From positions 2,418,001 through 2,482,000 of the forward strand of contig NC_085854.1 in NCBI RefSeq assembly GCF_020906515.1: a stretch of DNA of 64,000 nucleotides, in the 5' to 3' direction. The stretch comes from Vanrija pseudolonga (lineage: Eukaryota > Basidiomycota > Tremellomycetes > Trichosporonales > Trichosporonaceae). The notes beneath the pieces are model-generated. The model was not told the DNA's origin. It saw nothing but the letters and a program-made list of their open reading frames with translations, and did no database searches. This document shows positions 44,432 to 55,100 of the stretch, in pieces. Numbering within the stretch: position 1 is the first letter of the stretch; each line of letters starts with the position of its first letter. Position numbers and translations under genes: made by a program.

Positions 44432-46099
44432 TTTGATATGTATAGTGGGATAAAGAAGAAGAGAAAGGAGAGGGGGGGGAAAGGGGAAGAGGGAGAGAAG
44501 AGGTGGACGGATCCTGGCGCCGGCGGCGGCGTGACTCGACCAGCGCACACAACACACGCCTGCCGCTCGTCCTGGCTGTGCTCGCTCCCCCTCTGCTCCC
44601 TTGCTCCCGGAGTCGGATTATGGAGCCTGTACAGCGGATTACGAGTGCAGACTGCGGCTGGTATTGAAGCGCTGCTGGGGTTAGGAGCTTGACGACTCAT
44701 TAATCCACTTTTATTACAACCGACGTTGTCGAGCCCGACCACCGCTCGACACCAGCTCGTTTCTCTCCACATACTCCACTAAACTCCTCAACTTGTTCAA
44801 AGACACCCTATCCTGTCACTTGCCTACTCCTCGACGCGCAATCCTCGTTCACTGGCGGCGCTCCTGCTCCTCGACCATTGACACGGCCGTGGAGCGGCTC
44901 CTCCTCTCGCTACTCCTTGACACCTGTTCTGAGCAGTGCCCCGCCCACACCAACATAATAGGGCCTGCACTCCGCTTAACCACCACCCTAATTCCTCTTC
45001 TCGGAGCGTAGAAGGCTCCTGGCTTGCCTGGGTTCGGCTGAGTCATTGTTCCCCATTTGCTTCCCGAAGGCTTCGCTCGCCCAACCGCTCGCCCTCGTCC
45101 TCGTCATTGTCACTTTGCTCCATCTCTTTCTTCCCTTTACTTGTCCCTCTCGGTGCTTGAAGACTGCACACGGCCCTCCTGGGGTATGGCTTGACTCCTT
45201 GTCCGCCATGTGCCTCCAGAAGGCTTTGCTCGTCGTCCACTCAACTCACCATCGTCCTCGTCGTTGTGCTCAACTGCACCTCTTTGTTCCCCTTTTTCTG
45301 GCTCTCGTTGTCTCGCCCCTCGGCCCCCATGTGTCCGAGACTATACACCCACTGCCCTGTCCTCGGCGGGGCGAAACGGACCGATGAGCCGGAGGCACCG
45401 GAGCGCGGGTGCGCGCCACTCCGAGCTGTCTGTTGTCGAGCAGGCCAGACGCAGCAGCACTTGATCTGCCCCTCCTTCTTCACATACTGGCCATCATCTT
45501 CTTAACAGTGGATCTCCCTGCTCGCGGGACTGCGTGCATGGGCGACGCTTGAGGAGCGGCCTGTCACCAAATTGTGGCATGGAAGGTCTTTTAAAGATCG
45601 CTTAGGGGTCTCTCTCGCGCTGAGCTCACCGAGACATGGGCTACAGCTGCTCCGGGTATCATCTGTTTCCCTAGTTCAAGATAACACGCTCGGCTGTCCC
45701 GCCAGGTGGGAGTACAATGTTGCACGTGTTGGGATATAATAGCCCGACGACTCCAGCGATAACTAGTACCTTTTGTGGAGCTGTATAAATCCCTACAGCA
45801 CGAGCTGTGTTCGGCGGCGTCGAGCGCACACAGAAGTATCGCCGCGATGATACATCTCTGGCCGCACTGTCTTTTCGTGCGGTCGGGTTTCGCTGTGCCG
45901 AGCCCGCGAGATGCTCTACAAACAATGGATAGCTGATCATGGGCATGTTTGTAACCATAGGGCATGGAAGACAGGGCTGTTGGGTACCAGTGTCAAGGTG
46001 CTTAACCGTAAGTCGCCTCGTTCAATGGCCACACACGTCACGTGATGCAAAACTGGAAGCACTACAAAACAATTGTAATGAGGCATTACAAAAGATTTA
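44432..46099. other. Intergenic, paralogue I promoter side to tRNA pair
   Basis: A 1.7-kb stretch. It contains a pyrimidine-rich region with an old tandem duplication (separate entry) and otherwise nothing recognisable. Confidence 0.45.
45025..45330 (+). repeat. Diverged tandem duplication, about 150-bp unit
   Basis: Two neighbouring segments (about 45027-45175 and 45180-45330) share blocks in the same order: GAAGGCTTYGCTCG, TCGTCCTCGTC, then a TTTCTTCCCTTT-like run. They differ by many substitutions and small gaps. The copies are too diverged for a recent event. No gene is evident in either. Confidence 0.45.
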
Positions 46100-46182
46100 A
46101 GCCTAGTATGGGGCTCGAACCCATGACATTTTGATGTCTTAGTAGTAAGAGTCAAACTATCTACCGACTGATATAACCAGGC
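46100..46182 (-). tRNA. tRNA-Lys (CTT), intron-containing
   Basis: Read on minus, the sequence folds as a full cloverleaf. The acceptor GCCTGGT pairs with ACTAGGC. The D stem is TATC/GATA, the anticodon stem TTTGA/TCAAA, and the T arm ATGGG-TTCGAGC-CCCAT. The anticodon loop region is 17 nt: C T CTT A, a 10-nt intron CTACTAAGAC after position 37, then A. Oddities are a TATATCAGTCGG A-box with T where G10 is usual, and a T discriminator base, so a pseudogene is possible. Confidence 0.65.
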
Positions 46183-46189
46183 TTTAACC

Positions 46190-46276
46190 TGACCTCTGGC
46201 GGGATCGAACCGCCGACCTCATGCGTAACGCGTTCAAGTGTTAAGCATGCGCTCTAACCAGCTGAGCTAAGTGGCC
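46190..46276 (-). tRNA. tRNA-Val (AAC), intron-containing
   Basis: On minus the cloverleaf is GGCCACT / AGAGGTC (one A-A mismatch and one G-T), D stem GCTC/GAGC, anticodon stem CATGC/GCATG and T arm GGCGG-TTCGATC-CCGCC. The anticodon loop is TT AAC A ... C, interrupted after position 37 by a 13-nt intron. A and B boxes are canonical. It lies 7 nt upstream of the tRNA-Lys on the same strand, so the two may be co-transcribed. Confidence 0.8.
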
Positions 46277-46890
46277 TTGGATGATTTCGGGGTGTTTGGG
46301 TTGCATACGAGGGAGGGGGAGGGAGGGGGAAGGTGGTGGCAGTTAGTGGTGAGGGGCGCCGTCGAGGTTCCGAGACAACGGCAAGCATTCTGGGGCCACG
46401 GGTGTCCCCGGCGCCGAGGGGGCCTTGTCGAGCACCACCGCGGAGCTCATGAGCCCATTGGGGCCACTATGCATGCCCTGCGGAGGGATCCATTCGGGGG
46501 CTGTCGGTGGCCCCTTGGCCTTCCCCACTCGCCCGAGATAAGGCCCTAAGTGCAGTGCGATGCCGCACTCGCCGAGCTGCGGCGTGGTTGCCTGTGGCTG
46601 AGGGTGACGTACTGCGAGATAGGTCGTTGTGGTGCCGGCCCTTGGGTGTGCTTGCTGCGTCGACTACTCGCGCACGCACGTTCTAGCGGGCAGCGCATAA
46701 CCACAGCCTGCGCCAATCTTGGCCGTGGTCCATCTCGTCCAGTTCATTCCGTCTCGTCTTTCCGGCCCAGCCATCTCTCCCAGCCCACACCCTCCTCCCC
46801 ATAGCCCTATGCCAATGCCTGCATTGTGCTGCTGTATGTATGTGTCTATGCTCTATAAATCTATGCTACAACCATGTGTACTCTGCTCGC
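46277..46890. other. Intergenic, phosphatase 3' side to tRNA pair
   Basis: A 614-bp stretch with no supportable gene. It must contain the 5' flank of the tRNA-Val and the 3' flank of the phosphatase. Confidence 0.45.
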
Positions 46891-48036
46891 CTACTCGGCG
46901 GCAGACAGCTCGCCGTTGCGGAGGGCGTTGCCCGCCAGCGCGCGCTTGAACGCGTCGAGGGTGACGCTGGCCGCGGCGCCCTGGGACGCGGTGCGCTCCT
47001 TGTCGTTGGGGTGGGGGGATCCAGGGCGCGAAGGGACCGGGCTGCCGACGACGCTGTCGTTGCCCGTAAGCTCGCCGGTGGGCTTGATGCCGGCGGCGAT
47101 GTGCTGGCGGTCGCCCGAGAACGAGGCGGCGCGCGAGCCGGCGGGGGTGACGAGCGGGGTCGAGTCGGGCGTCGCGCGGGGCTCCTGGCGGCCAACAGGC
47201 TGCTCAATCACCAGCTTGAAGGTCTGACTCGCGGCGTCCCAGCTCGCCTTGACGTGCGAGAGGTCCTCGACGAGGAAGTCGGGGCGCTCCTTCTCGAGGT
47301 CGGCGGCCGAGTGGCTAGTGCACGTCGCGAGCACGCGGCAGCCGGCAGCCTTGCCTGCGCGGATACCGGTGGGTGCGTCCTCGACAACGAGCGACTCGAA
47401 CGGCGAGGCGTTGCAGCCCTCCGCGCCGAGGAGGTACGGGTCGGGGAAGGGCTTGCCGCGCTTGACGTCGTCGGCGGTGACAAACACCTTGGGGGTGGTC
47501 AGGCCGGCGATGGGGATGGCCTTGCCGGCGTAGAAGTAGGTGGACGAGGTACAGATGGCCCACTTCTCCTCGCCGTTGCGCTGGTCGTTGGCGGCCGAGA
47601 GGTCGTTGAGGAGGCGCTCAACGCCGGGGAGGACCTCGATGCCCGACTTGCCGGTGCGGGCGCCAATCTCCTCGGCGTTGGTGAGGATGGCGGTCTCGAA
47701 GCGGACGACCTCGGCGGGCAGCTTGTCCTCGGGGATGTTGCACCACTTGCGGAGGGCGTCGATGGTGCGCATGCCGTGGGCCGAGTGGAGGATGTCCTCG
47801 AGGTCGAGGGGGTACGACTCGGCCATGAGCTCCCAGGCCTTGACGACGGCGGGGGACGAGTTGATGAGCGTGCCGTCCATGTCGAAGAGGACCGACTCGA
47901 CGTTGATCTCGACAATGTGCGGCGTGGCGGAGTGCGCAAACGAGCCGCGGCGCGAAGGCGCGTTGGACGTAGGCGCCGACGAAGCGGGGGTCGGCATCGC
48001 CGACATCTGGAAGGCCTCCTTGGTGAACACGGACAT
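46891..48036 (-). CDS. HAD-family glycerol-3-phosphatase (GPP/DOG-like)
   Basis: A haloacid dehalogenase-superfamily sugar phosphatase of 381 residues in one exon. The nucleophile motif is LFDMDGTLINS (Asp52). Motif II is WAICTSST and the later motifs are KRGKPFPDPYLLGAEG and VVEDAPTGIRAGKAAG. This pattern fits yeast GPP1/GPP2 and DOG1/DOG2. Pairing with GPD1 favours glycerol-3-phosphate as substrate and hence the last step of glycerol synthesis. Yeast GPP is about 250 residues; this protein has a 40-residue Ser/Pro-rich N-terminus and a C-terminal extension of about 110 residues (SRAASFSGDRQ, DKERTASQGAAASV), possibly regulatory. An in-frame ATG 26 codons upstream exists, but the MSVFTKEAFQ start is preferred because the upstream residues look like leader. 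It is divergent from GPD1. Confidence 0.85.
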   Translation of the reverse strand: MSVFTKEAFQMSAMPTPASSAPTSNAPSRRGSFAHSATPHIVEINVESVLFDMDGTLINSSPAVVKAWELMAESYPLDLEDILHSAHGMRTIDALRKWCNIPEDKLPAEVVRFETAILTNAEEIGARTGKSGIEVLPGVERLLNDLSAANDQRNGEEKWAICTSSTYFYAGKAIPIAGLTTPKVFVTADDVKRGKPFPDPYLLGAEGCNASPFESLVVEDAPTGIRAGKAAGCRVLATCTSHSAADLEKERPDFLVEDLSHVKASWDAASQTFKLVIEQPVGRQEPRATPDSTPLVTPAGSRAASFSGDRQHIAAGIKPTGELTGNDSVVGSPVPSRPGSPHPNDKERTASQGAAASVTLDAFKRALAGNALRNGELSAAE

Positions 48037-49709
48037 TGTGGAGATTATGGGGGGTTTGGTATAGGCTGCGGTGGTAGGGTAGCGGCGAGTGGCGAAGGAG
48101 GTCTGGACTTGCAAAGTCTTTTCGTCGCGTCAGAGATGATGTTAAGTTCAAAGATCAACAAAGGCCGCGGTTTTATCTGCCCCGCCAGCGTGGGCAGCGT
48201 GCAACTTTGCACTCGAAGGCTCGAGGGAGTTGTTGCACGCAGCGGACACGGAGGCCGCCGAGGTGTAACGTTTGCGCGTTCGTTGGGGGACTTGTTTTCC
48301 GCCCGCCTGACATGACGCGGTGGCTGGGCCGCTGTGCACCCATCAGTCCCCTCGAAATCAACGCGGCGATAACCCTGTTTCCTGCGGCACGTGTCAGCGA
48401 GAAACGGGGTGTTTGAGTGGCGATTAGTGACGTCGGCATGTCACCATAGAGGATATTTGGCCGACAAATGGTGCTATCTGCGACGTCATGCGTGTTTCGA
48501 TTTTGGTGCGAGCGAACCAGCGCGAAGAGATGGGCGATTCGAGGTGTTTGAGGGATTATGTCGGCGCCATTGGACGTCCGCTGGGCAGGGTGCGCTGCGG
48601 CGAGCGTGCAGGGGGTAGGAGGGGATGCAGGGGTGTGCAGGGGATTGCAGTGCTGGAACAGTATCTATGGTATCAGCTGGAACATAGGGGAATCGCCGCT
48701 GGGTGTATGTAGGTGGGGAGTGCCAGGGCAAAGGATGCCGAGGAATCGTTCACTGCAGGATACACAACCGCTGCCAGCCTCTCGCAGCACCATATCACGC
48801 CACGTCGACACGTCGACGCCAAGCTGGGAAGGAATGTGGCCATGTTCGGTGCAGCATACCACGTCAGCGCGCGCGACGCTCGTGTCCAGGCTGGTGCTGT
48901 ATGCAGATATCAGTGACGCCGGCGTCGCACGGCGCGCCGAGACCATCCACGGCCGGCCGTTGTTGTTGTGAGCGGCAACCCGAGAAACCCGGCTACGTGT
49001 GTGTTGTCAGCTAGCTGTTAGCTCGTCGCCGCACGCATCGTCCCGCACATTCCATCGCTCTAAGCCCGCTGTTGCCGCACCTCGCATCGGCAGGCAGTGG
49101 TTGTCGTCGTCGTGGCGATAAAGTCATAATTGGGGTGGTTGCAGATTTTTTTATCTCTACTCAGGGCAGACATGTGATTCAAATTACCCTGAATGCACTT
49201 GCCCCTGCCGCCGGTAGGACAGGACAAGGTTGCGTGCGCGTCACCACTTGCATCTACAGCTCAACAACCACCGCACCGCACTCGATTCCAGGGTGGTCGG
49301 TGCTTGTTTTGTTCGGGGGAATTGTGAGGATAAGGGGGGGGGGAAGGGAGAGGAGGGAGGGAGGGGGCTGGACGGGCAGGCAGGTGCAGGTGCGTGCGCG
49401 ATAATACTTGCGCCGCCTGCGTCACGGCTGCGCGGCGCGGCGACAGGTGGACAGGCAGGCAGTGTCACTCGAACGAACAGACGGACGAACGTTGTGTTGT
49501 GTCGCTGCTGGCCAAGCAAGGCGCGCAAGTCGCGCGACTGGCAGCGGGCAGCCAGAGTTGTTTTAAGACGGCACGGTCTGCGCACCGTATCGTCTTCTTA
49601 GCCCTCGCCACTGATACAGGCATATAGAACGACTTAAAAGACTTGAAACAAACTTGAGCCTCAACGACCAACTTCATAACACGTTCATTACACCTCACCT
49701 CCCTTCACC
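48037..49709. promoter_or_regulatory. Divergent promoter region of phosphatase and GPD1
   Basis: A 1.67-kb region between two outward-facing glycerol-synthesis genes, the only place for both promoters. It includes the AGGGG cluster described separately and a G-rich run at 49333-49371. No convincing coding exon is seen. Confidence 0.6.
48610..48690 (+). promoter_or_regulatory. Cluster of five AGGGG (STRE-like) motifs
   Basis: AGGGG occurs at 48610, 48620, 48629, 48639 and 48686, four of them in 34 bp. AGGGG/CCCCT is the stress-response element bound by Msn2/4-type factors in ascomycetes. Whether the same code holds in this lineage is unknown. It lies about 570 bp from the phosphatase start and 1.0 kb from the GPD1 start. 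Confidence 0.45.
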
Positions 49710-50996
49710 ATGTCCGCCGCCGCCTCGACCGTCTCCACTGCCCCCTCCTCCCCGCGCCAGTACCCAATGTTTGACGACCTGCACATTGCGTCGGGCGCGA
49801 CCACGCCTGGTGAGTGCGCTGCCTTGTCGCTGCTATAGATAGCCCGCTAACACACCCCCTTAGAGCGCCGCCTGTCCCTCGGCGACCTCCCCCCCTCGCC
49901 CCTGCCGTCCGGCAAGCACCGCATCGCCGTCATCGGCTCGGGCTCGTGGGGTACCGCGCTCGCCAAGATTGCCGCCGAGAACGCTGCGCGCCACGCCGAC
50001 ATGTTCGAGCCGACCGTCAACATGTGGGTCCGGGAGAAGCAGGTAAGTTGCTTCTTGGGGCTGTGGCGGTCGGCGTCAACTAACACACTCTAGGTCAACG
50101 GCAAGAAGCTCACCGAGGTGATCAACAAGACACACACGAACCAGCGCTACCTCCCCGACGTGTCCCTCCCCGCCAACCTCATTGCGGTCCCCCGCCTGCC
50201 CGACGTCGTCCGCAACGCGACGCTCATCGTCTTCGTGACGCCGCACCAGTTCCTCCCGACGGTCATTTCCGACCTGAAGCGCGCGGGTGCCATCCACCCC
50301 CAGGCGCGCGCCGTGAGCGCCATCAAGGGCGTCGAGGTGGAAGGCAGCGAGATCAAGACGTTTGCGAGCGTTATCGAGCGGGACCTGTCCATTCCCTGCT
50401 CGGCCCTCTCGGGCGCCAACATCGCGCTCGAGGTCGCGCTCGAGCAGTTCTGCGAGACGACCATTGGCTGCCCCTCTGCGGCCGACAGCGCGCTCTGGCA
50501 CGCCGTGTTCGACGCGCACTCGTTCCGCGTCACGTGCGTCGAGGACGTGAACGGCGTGTCGCTCGGCGGCGCGCTCAAGAACGTCGTGGCCTTGGCGGCC
50601 GGCTTTGTCGACGGCCTGCGTCTCGGAGGCAACACCAAGGCGGCCATCCTCCGTATCGGCCTCAAGGAGATGACCGAGTTCTGCCTCGAGTTTTTCGAGG
50701 GCGCGCAGCGCAACACGTTTTCCAACGAGAGCGCCGGCGTCGCAGACCTCATTACGACGTGCTACGGCGGCCGGAACCGCAAGTGCGCGGAAGAGTTTGT
50801 CAAGTCTGGCGCGTCGTTTGACGACATTGAGCGCCGCCTGCTCAACGGCCAGAAGCTCCAGGGTACCGCGACGGCAGAGGAGGTGCACGCCTTCCTCAAG
50901 GCGCACGGCCGCGTGGCCGCGTACCCCCTCTTCGAGCGCGTCTACCAGATCGCGTTCAACGGCATGCCGCCCGCGCAGCTCGTCAAGGGCTTGTAA
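49710..50996 (+). CDS. GPD1: NAD-dependent glycerol-3-phosphate dehydrogenase
   Basis: Cytosolic enzyme that reduces dihydroxyacetone phosphate to glycerol-3-phosphate with NADH, feeding glycerol (osmolyte) and phospholipid synthesis. Exons are 49710-49809, 49864-50042 and 50094-50996, giving 393 residues. The NAD-binding loop is IAVIGSGSWGTALAK. Further family blocks are IVFVTPHQFLP, AVSAIKGVEVEG, GANIALEVALE, and the catalytic-domain GVSLGGALKNVVALAAGFVDGL with LGGNTKAAILRIGLKEM. CYGGRNRKCAEEF is the substrate/NAD block. The 45-residue N-terminal extension contains RRLSLGD, a basophilic phosphorylation-like site as in yeast Gpd1 (inference). It is divergent from the phosphatase gene. Confidence 0.97.
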
Positions 50997-52123
50997 GCAA
51001 GCGGTGTGTGTGACACTTGTACATTCGTGCGCAGATAGCGCTACTGTATCCCTAATTCCACTGCATTCGCCGGCGCCGCAGCGCGCGCGCGCCCGGCCGC
51101 AACAGGTGCAGGCCACCGCATAGATTCATAGAGTACTTTAAACACAATGCATTAGACGTGGGAACGAGAGCGAGAGCGAGAGCGACAGCGACAGCGAGAT
51201 CGCGGCTGGCTGGGGTGGAGGTGACGCAGGGTCGGACGCCGCAGAGCATCGACAGTCTGAACACCCAGGACCCACGAGCTGGATCGATGACACGCGGCCT
51301 CGCTTCTAGTTGGCATGGCATGGCGTGCATGGATGGATGAATCATGGTCGTCCGCGTCGTTCGTTCGTTCATGGCGTGCTTCAACTCGTGCTTCCACCCA
51401 GATCAGCGAGACCGCGGCGCGCGTCGCGCATCGCGTCAGTGCCACAATCCACGTAAGTGCATAAACTTGCTCTCGTCGTGACGATTCCAGCACATTCGTA
51501 CTCTCCCTTCCCATGACGCGCAGTGTGCCTCGGCTCAATGATGATGACTATTCACCAATGCTTTCATTTAGCATTCAAGCACGTCACAGCAAGTAAGTAC
51601 TTGAATGACAGACAGCTACGCACTCTCAATTGCTGTTCGATACCGGCAACTGCCAGCAACGACAAGACTGCCATTAACCCTACTCCTCCTGCCTCTCCCT
51701 CCCTTGCTCACTTCCTCCCTCAGCCCATCCCTCCCTGCCCCGACCCTCGGTCGCCCCTTCGTGCGCCACACGCCACATCCCACTTTATGACGCCGTGGCG
51801 CACCCCTTCGCCACTCATTACCCCATCCTCCCCGACCTTGCCACTCCCTTCGCCAGACTCTCCATGCATGCTACTCTGCCCTGCTCTATACTCGATGCGT
51901 GCGATAAGAACCATGGTATCAGAGGTCGTTGAATCGTCGTACAGTTTGCAATGCCACGATCGGCAGAGCCAGCACAAATCTGGCGATCAGTCGATTACGA
52001 GTGATCGACGCCGCCTGCCGAGGCTGCCCCTGCAACGGAGGCAACCCAGACAAGCTCGGATGTTCCTGGCTGCGGCAGGGCAGCCAGCCAGCCGGGTCAT
52101 GTCCCGTCGGCAAGTCTACACAC
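50997..52123. other. Intergenic, GPD1 to low-complexity gene (convergent)
   Basis: A 1.1-kb stretch between converging 3' ends. It contains a short GAGAGC/GACAGC purine-rich run at 51163-51200 and no supportable gene. Confidence 0.45.
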
Positions 52124-55100
52124 CTACTCCCCATTCAGATGCTTGCGGAAACGCTCGCTCACGCTTGCCCTGATGCGGTTGCCCTCGGCTGTGCCAAAGG
52201 TGCCAGTGCGCGAGACCTCGGTAGGGAAGATGGCGGCCGTCGGCGAGGCGATCGAGTCGTGCTGCGAGTAGATGCTGCCCCGGCTCGGAGCGCCGTCCGA
52301 CTCGTCGCTGTGGTGAGAGTACCGGCTAGCGAGCTCGGCCACGGGTGCGGTCGTGCTGTAGGCAGGCGATGACGACAACTGGGTTGTCGGCTCGGGCGCG
52401 TGGCTTGGCATAAAGTTGCTTAAGCGTAAAGTCGTCGTCGACGTCGACGAGGCCTTCTTGCTCAGGTGGCGGACGGGCGGGGCGACGCGGTCGTGCTGCT
52501 CCTCCTCGTCGTCGTGCCCGTCGTCGGTCATGTCGTTGTACCCTGGCGTTGAAGGCGCATCGGCCTCGTCAGACCAGTCGCCCTGTGCAGACTCCCGGCC
52601 AGGCGACGTCTGCACGGCCATCATCCCAAGGCCTACAGGCCGCAATGGCGACTCGGGGAAAGTTGTCACTGTCGGGGAGCCGCGCTGGCTAGTTGCGACA
52701 GCGGGGGAAGCTCTCGCCGACTTGGGAGGCGACTGCTCAATGGGGTCGAGAACGCGCGGAACGTTGTCAAAGCGGGCTGCGTTCGAGGATGTCGGAGGAG
52801 ACCTCGGTTCACGGCTTGAACCCGGGCGCGTGGGCAGATCGACGCGTCGGTATCCCAGAGGCGAGTGGACGCTGGGAGTCGATAGAGACAGCGAAGGGCT
52901 GTGCCGGGCAACGTTGGTCGCGGGCTTGGGCGAATCCACAGCGTGTGACCAGCGTCGTGTGGGGTCCGACGGTGTTGTATCTCTAACCAGCGTGTGAATG
53001 CTATCTGGCCGCTTGCCCAGTCCACGCGCTGGGGTGCTCGTCGTTGATGACTTCGAGGCATCCGTGGTGCGACTTAATAGGGCATCGGTCAAATCGCGCA
53101 CCGCTTGGTCTGACAATCTTCCAGCTTCACGCAGAGTCACGGCCAATCTTGGCAAGCGGTCGCGAACCGTCTTGACTGCCGCCGCATCGTCAATCTCCAC
53201 ATCCACAGCCAGCTCGGCCGCGATGGCGATAGCCGCCTTGACGCCGGCATTCGCGCGCTCCACTGAAGTCGAAGCGCCACCAAGCTTGGCAGTGAAGTGA
53301 GGGTCCGCAGCCTCGAGCTTGCGATCCAAAAGGCGCGCCGCGTCGACAAGGTTGCGCCCATGCTCGGTGACGGCGTGTTCGCTGCTCGCCTGCGACCGGC
53401 TACCGATCGACGTCTGGCTTCGGCGAGTGACTCTTGGCTCCGTCTGGGGGATGGTGAATGAGCCAGATGCGCGGCTGGAACGGCCAACTAATGGGCTCTC
53501 GAGCGTGTCGCCAGAGTTGGTCCGACGCCGGCTCATGGGCAGAGTACGGGGACCGGAGCCGTGGCTGATGAACGAATCACGGACAGACGACATTGACGAT
53601 GTCGGCCGGGCAGGATACTTGCCACTGTTGGACATGCGGGACGACGGCCGCGCGAGGTTCTCCTCTACGCGTGAGGATGGTCGCCCAGCAAGCATCTCGC
53701 GCTCGCCGTATCTCGACGAGCGGTCACCAACGACCGAAGGCGCCCGGTCGTCACTGTACCGTGACAACCGGTTGGTCCCAAGAACGGACGCCGCGCGGTC
53801 CTCCTCCCAACGACGGTTCGAGTCGCTGCGGTTCTCCTCAATCTTGCGCAGGAGGTCGAGCGGGTCCTTCTTCCCCGAGCCAATGTCGCTGCGCCCACCG
53901 ACGGCCGAGACCGAGTCATTGGGGGTGAGGCCGATCCTTGATGAGAAGTCGCGGTTCAGCGGCGAATCCCGGTTGAAGTCGCGGCTGAGAGGCGAGTCTC
54001 GATTAAAGTCGCGACCGAGTGGCGAGTCACGAGCAAAGTCGCGGCTGCCGCCATAGTCGCGCTCTCTGACGTGCGGCATCACAGGGTTGCTCATTTCCCT
54101 CGAGTGCCGGGACATTGACCGCTGGGCATTGTCTCTCTCGTTCAAGAGAGCGCTCAGCCTGCGAGACCGCGCGCCGTCGTCAAAGCTGCTTAGGCGGTTG
54201 GGAGTGTTGTAGACGCCACCAGAGTACCGGTGGTGCTCATGCGACGTTTCCAAGACACTTTCTGGGCGAGCTCGAGATAAGTGGTCGCTCCGGCGGTGCT
54301 GGATGAACGGCGAGTTTTCTGTAAACTCTTGCCGTGACGCCGCTCTCGGGTACCGCGATGTGGATGCGGCGCCCGCCGAGGTTCCAGGCCGTTGCACCAA
54401 CCTCGGGTTGTCGAGCACACTTTGCGCCCGTGCAGGGGAGTATGGGTTAGAGTTGAACGACGTGCCGTCAAAAGAGGTCTCGCGTCGCGCCGAGCGGAGC
54501 GGTGACCGCGACCCTGGTGAGTCGTTGAGATCAACCAGGCCGCCCCTGCTTCCGCGCACATCAGGCGACGGTGTGAACTGAGGGGTTTAGCAATCAGCGC
54601 ACAGGCGTTGGCACTCACCAGTCGGCCATTCTGGAACTCTGCGGGAATAGCTCCTCTAGCCTTGCCACCTGACCGACTCCCCGATGTAGGTGTGTTGTTC
54701 TTGTCCTTGCGGTCGCCGCCGCCACGGTCGCCACCCGGCCTGGCGTCGCCGTTGCCATTTGCCCGAGAATCTGCACGAGTATGGGTGCGATGGTCGCCAT
54801 TCGCCCCATCATCGCCTGCCTCCCAACTCGCTTGTCTGGTCGGGGACGGTGGTTCACGCGGTGATTCCATCCAGCTCGGCGACTGAGCGCCAGTTGGCGA
54901 ATCTTGTCCTGCGAGAGTGGACAGGTTTGACCGCTGCGAGCTGAACCGCTTGAACGGTGTTTTGGTCGGTGACGGCGAGGCCTGCTGTTCCGAAGCCGCG
55001 CGAGCCGCACGCAACGACGCTCTGCGCGCCAGCTTCTCCTCCGCTTCGCGGATGCGTTCGTCGACAGAAGCCATACTGTCTTGCCGCTGGTGCTGGTGAC

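Noticed and set aside
46840-48315. 491-residue open frame on plus opposite the HAD phosphatase
   Set aside because: The minus strand shows all HAD motifs; the plus frame is compositional.
50076-51116. 346-residue open frame on minus opposite GPD1
   Set aside because: GPD1 is unambiguous on plus. The minus frame has no recognisable motif.
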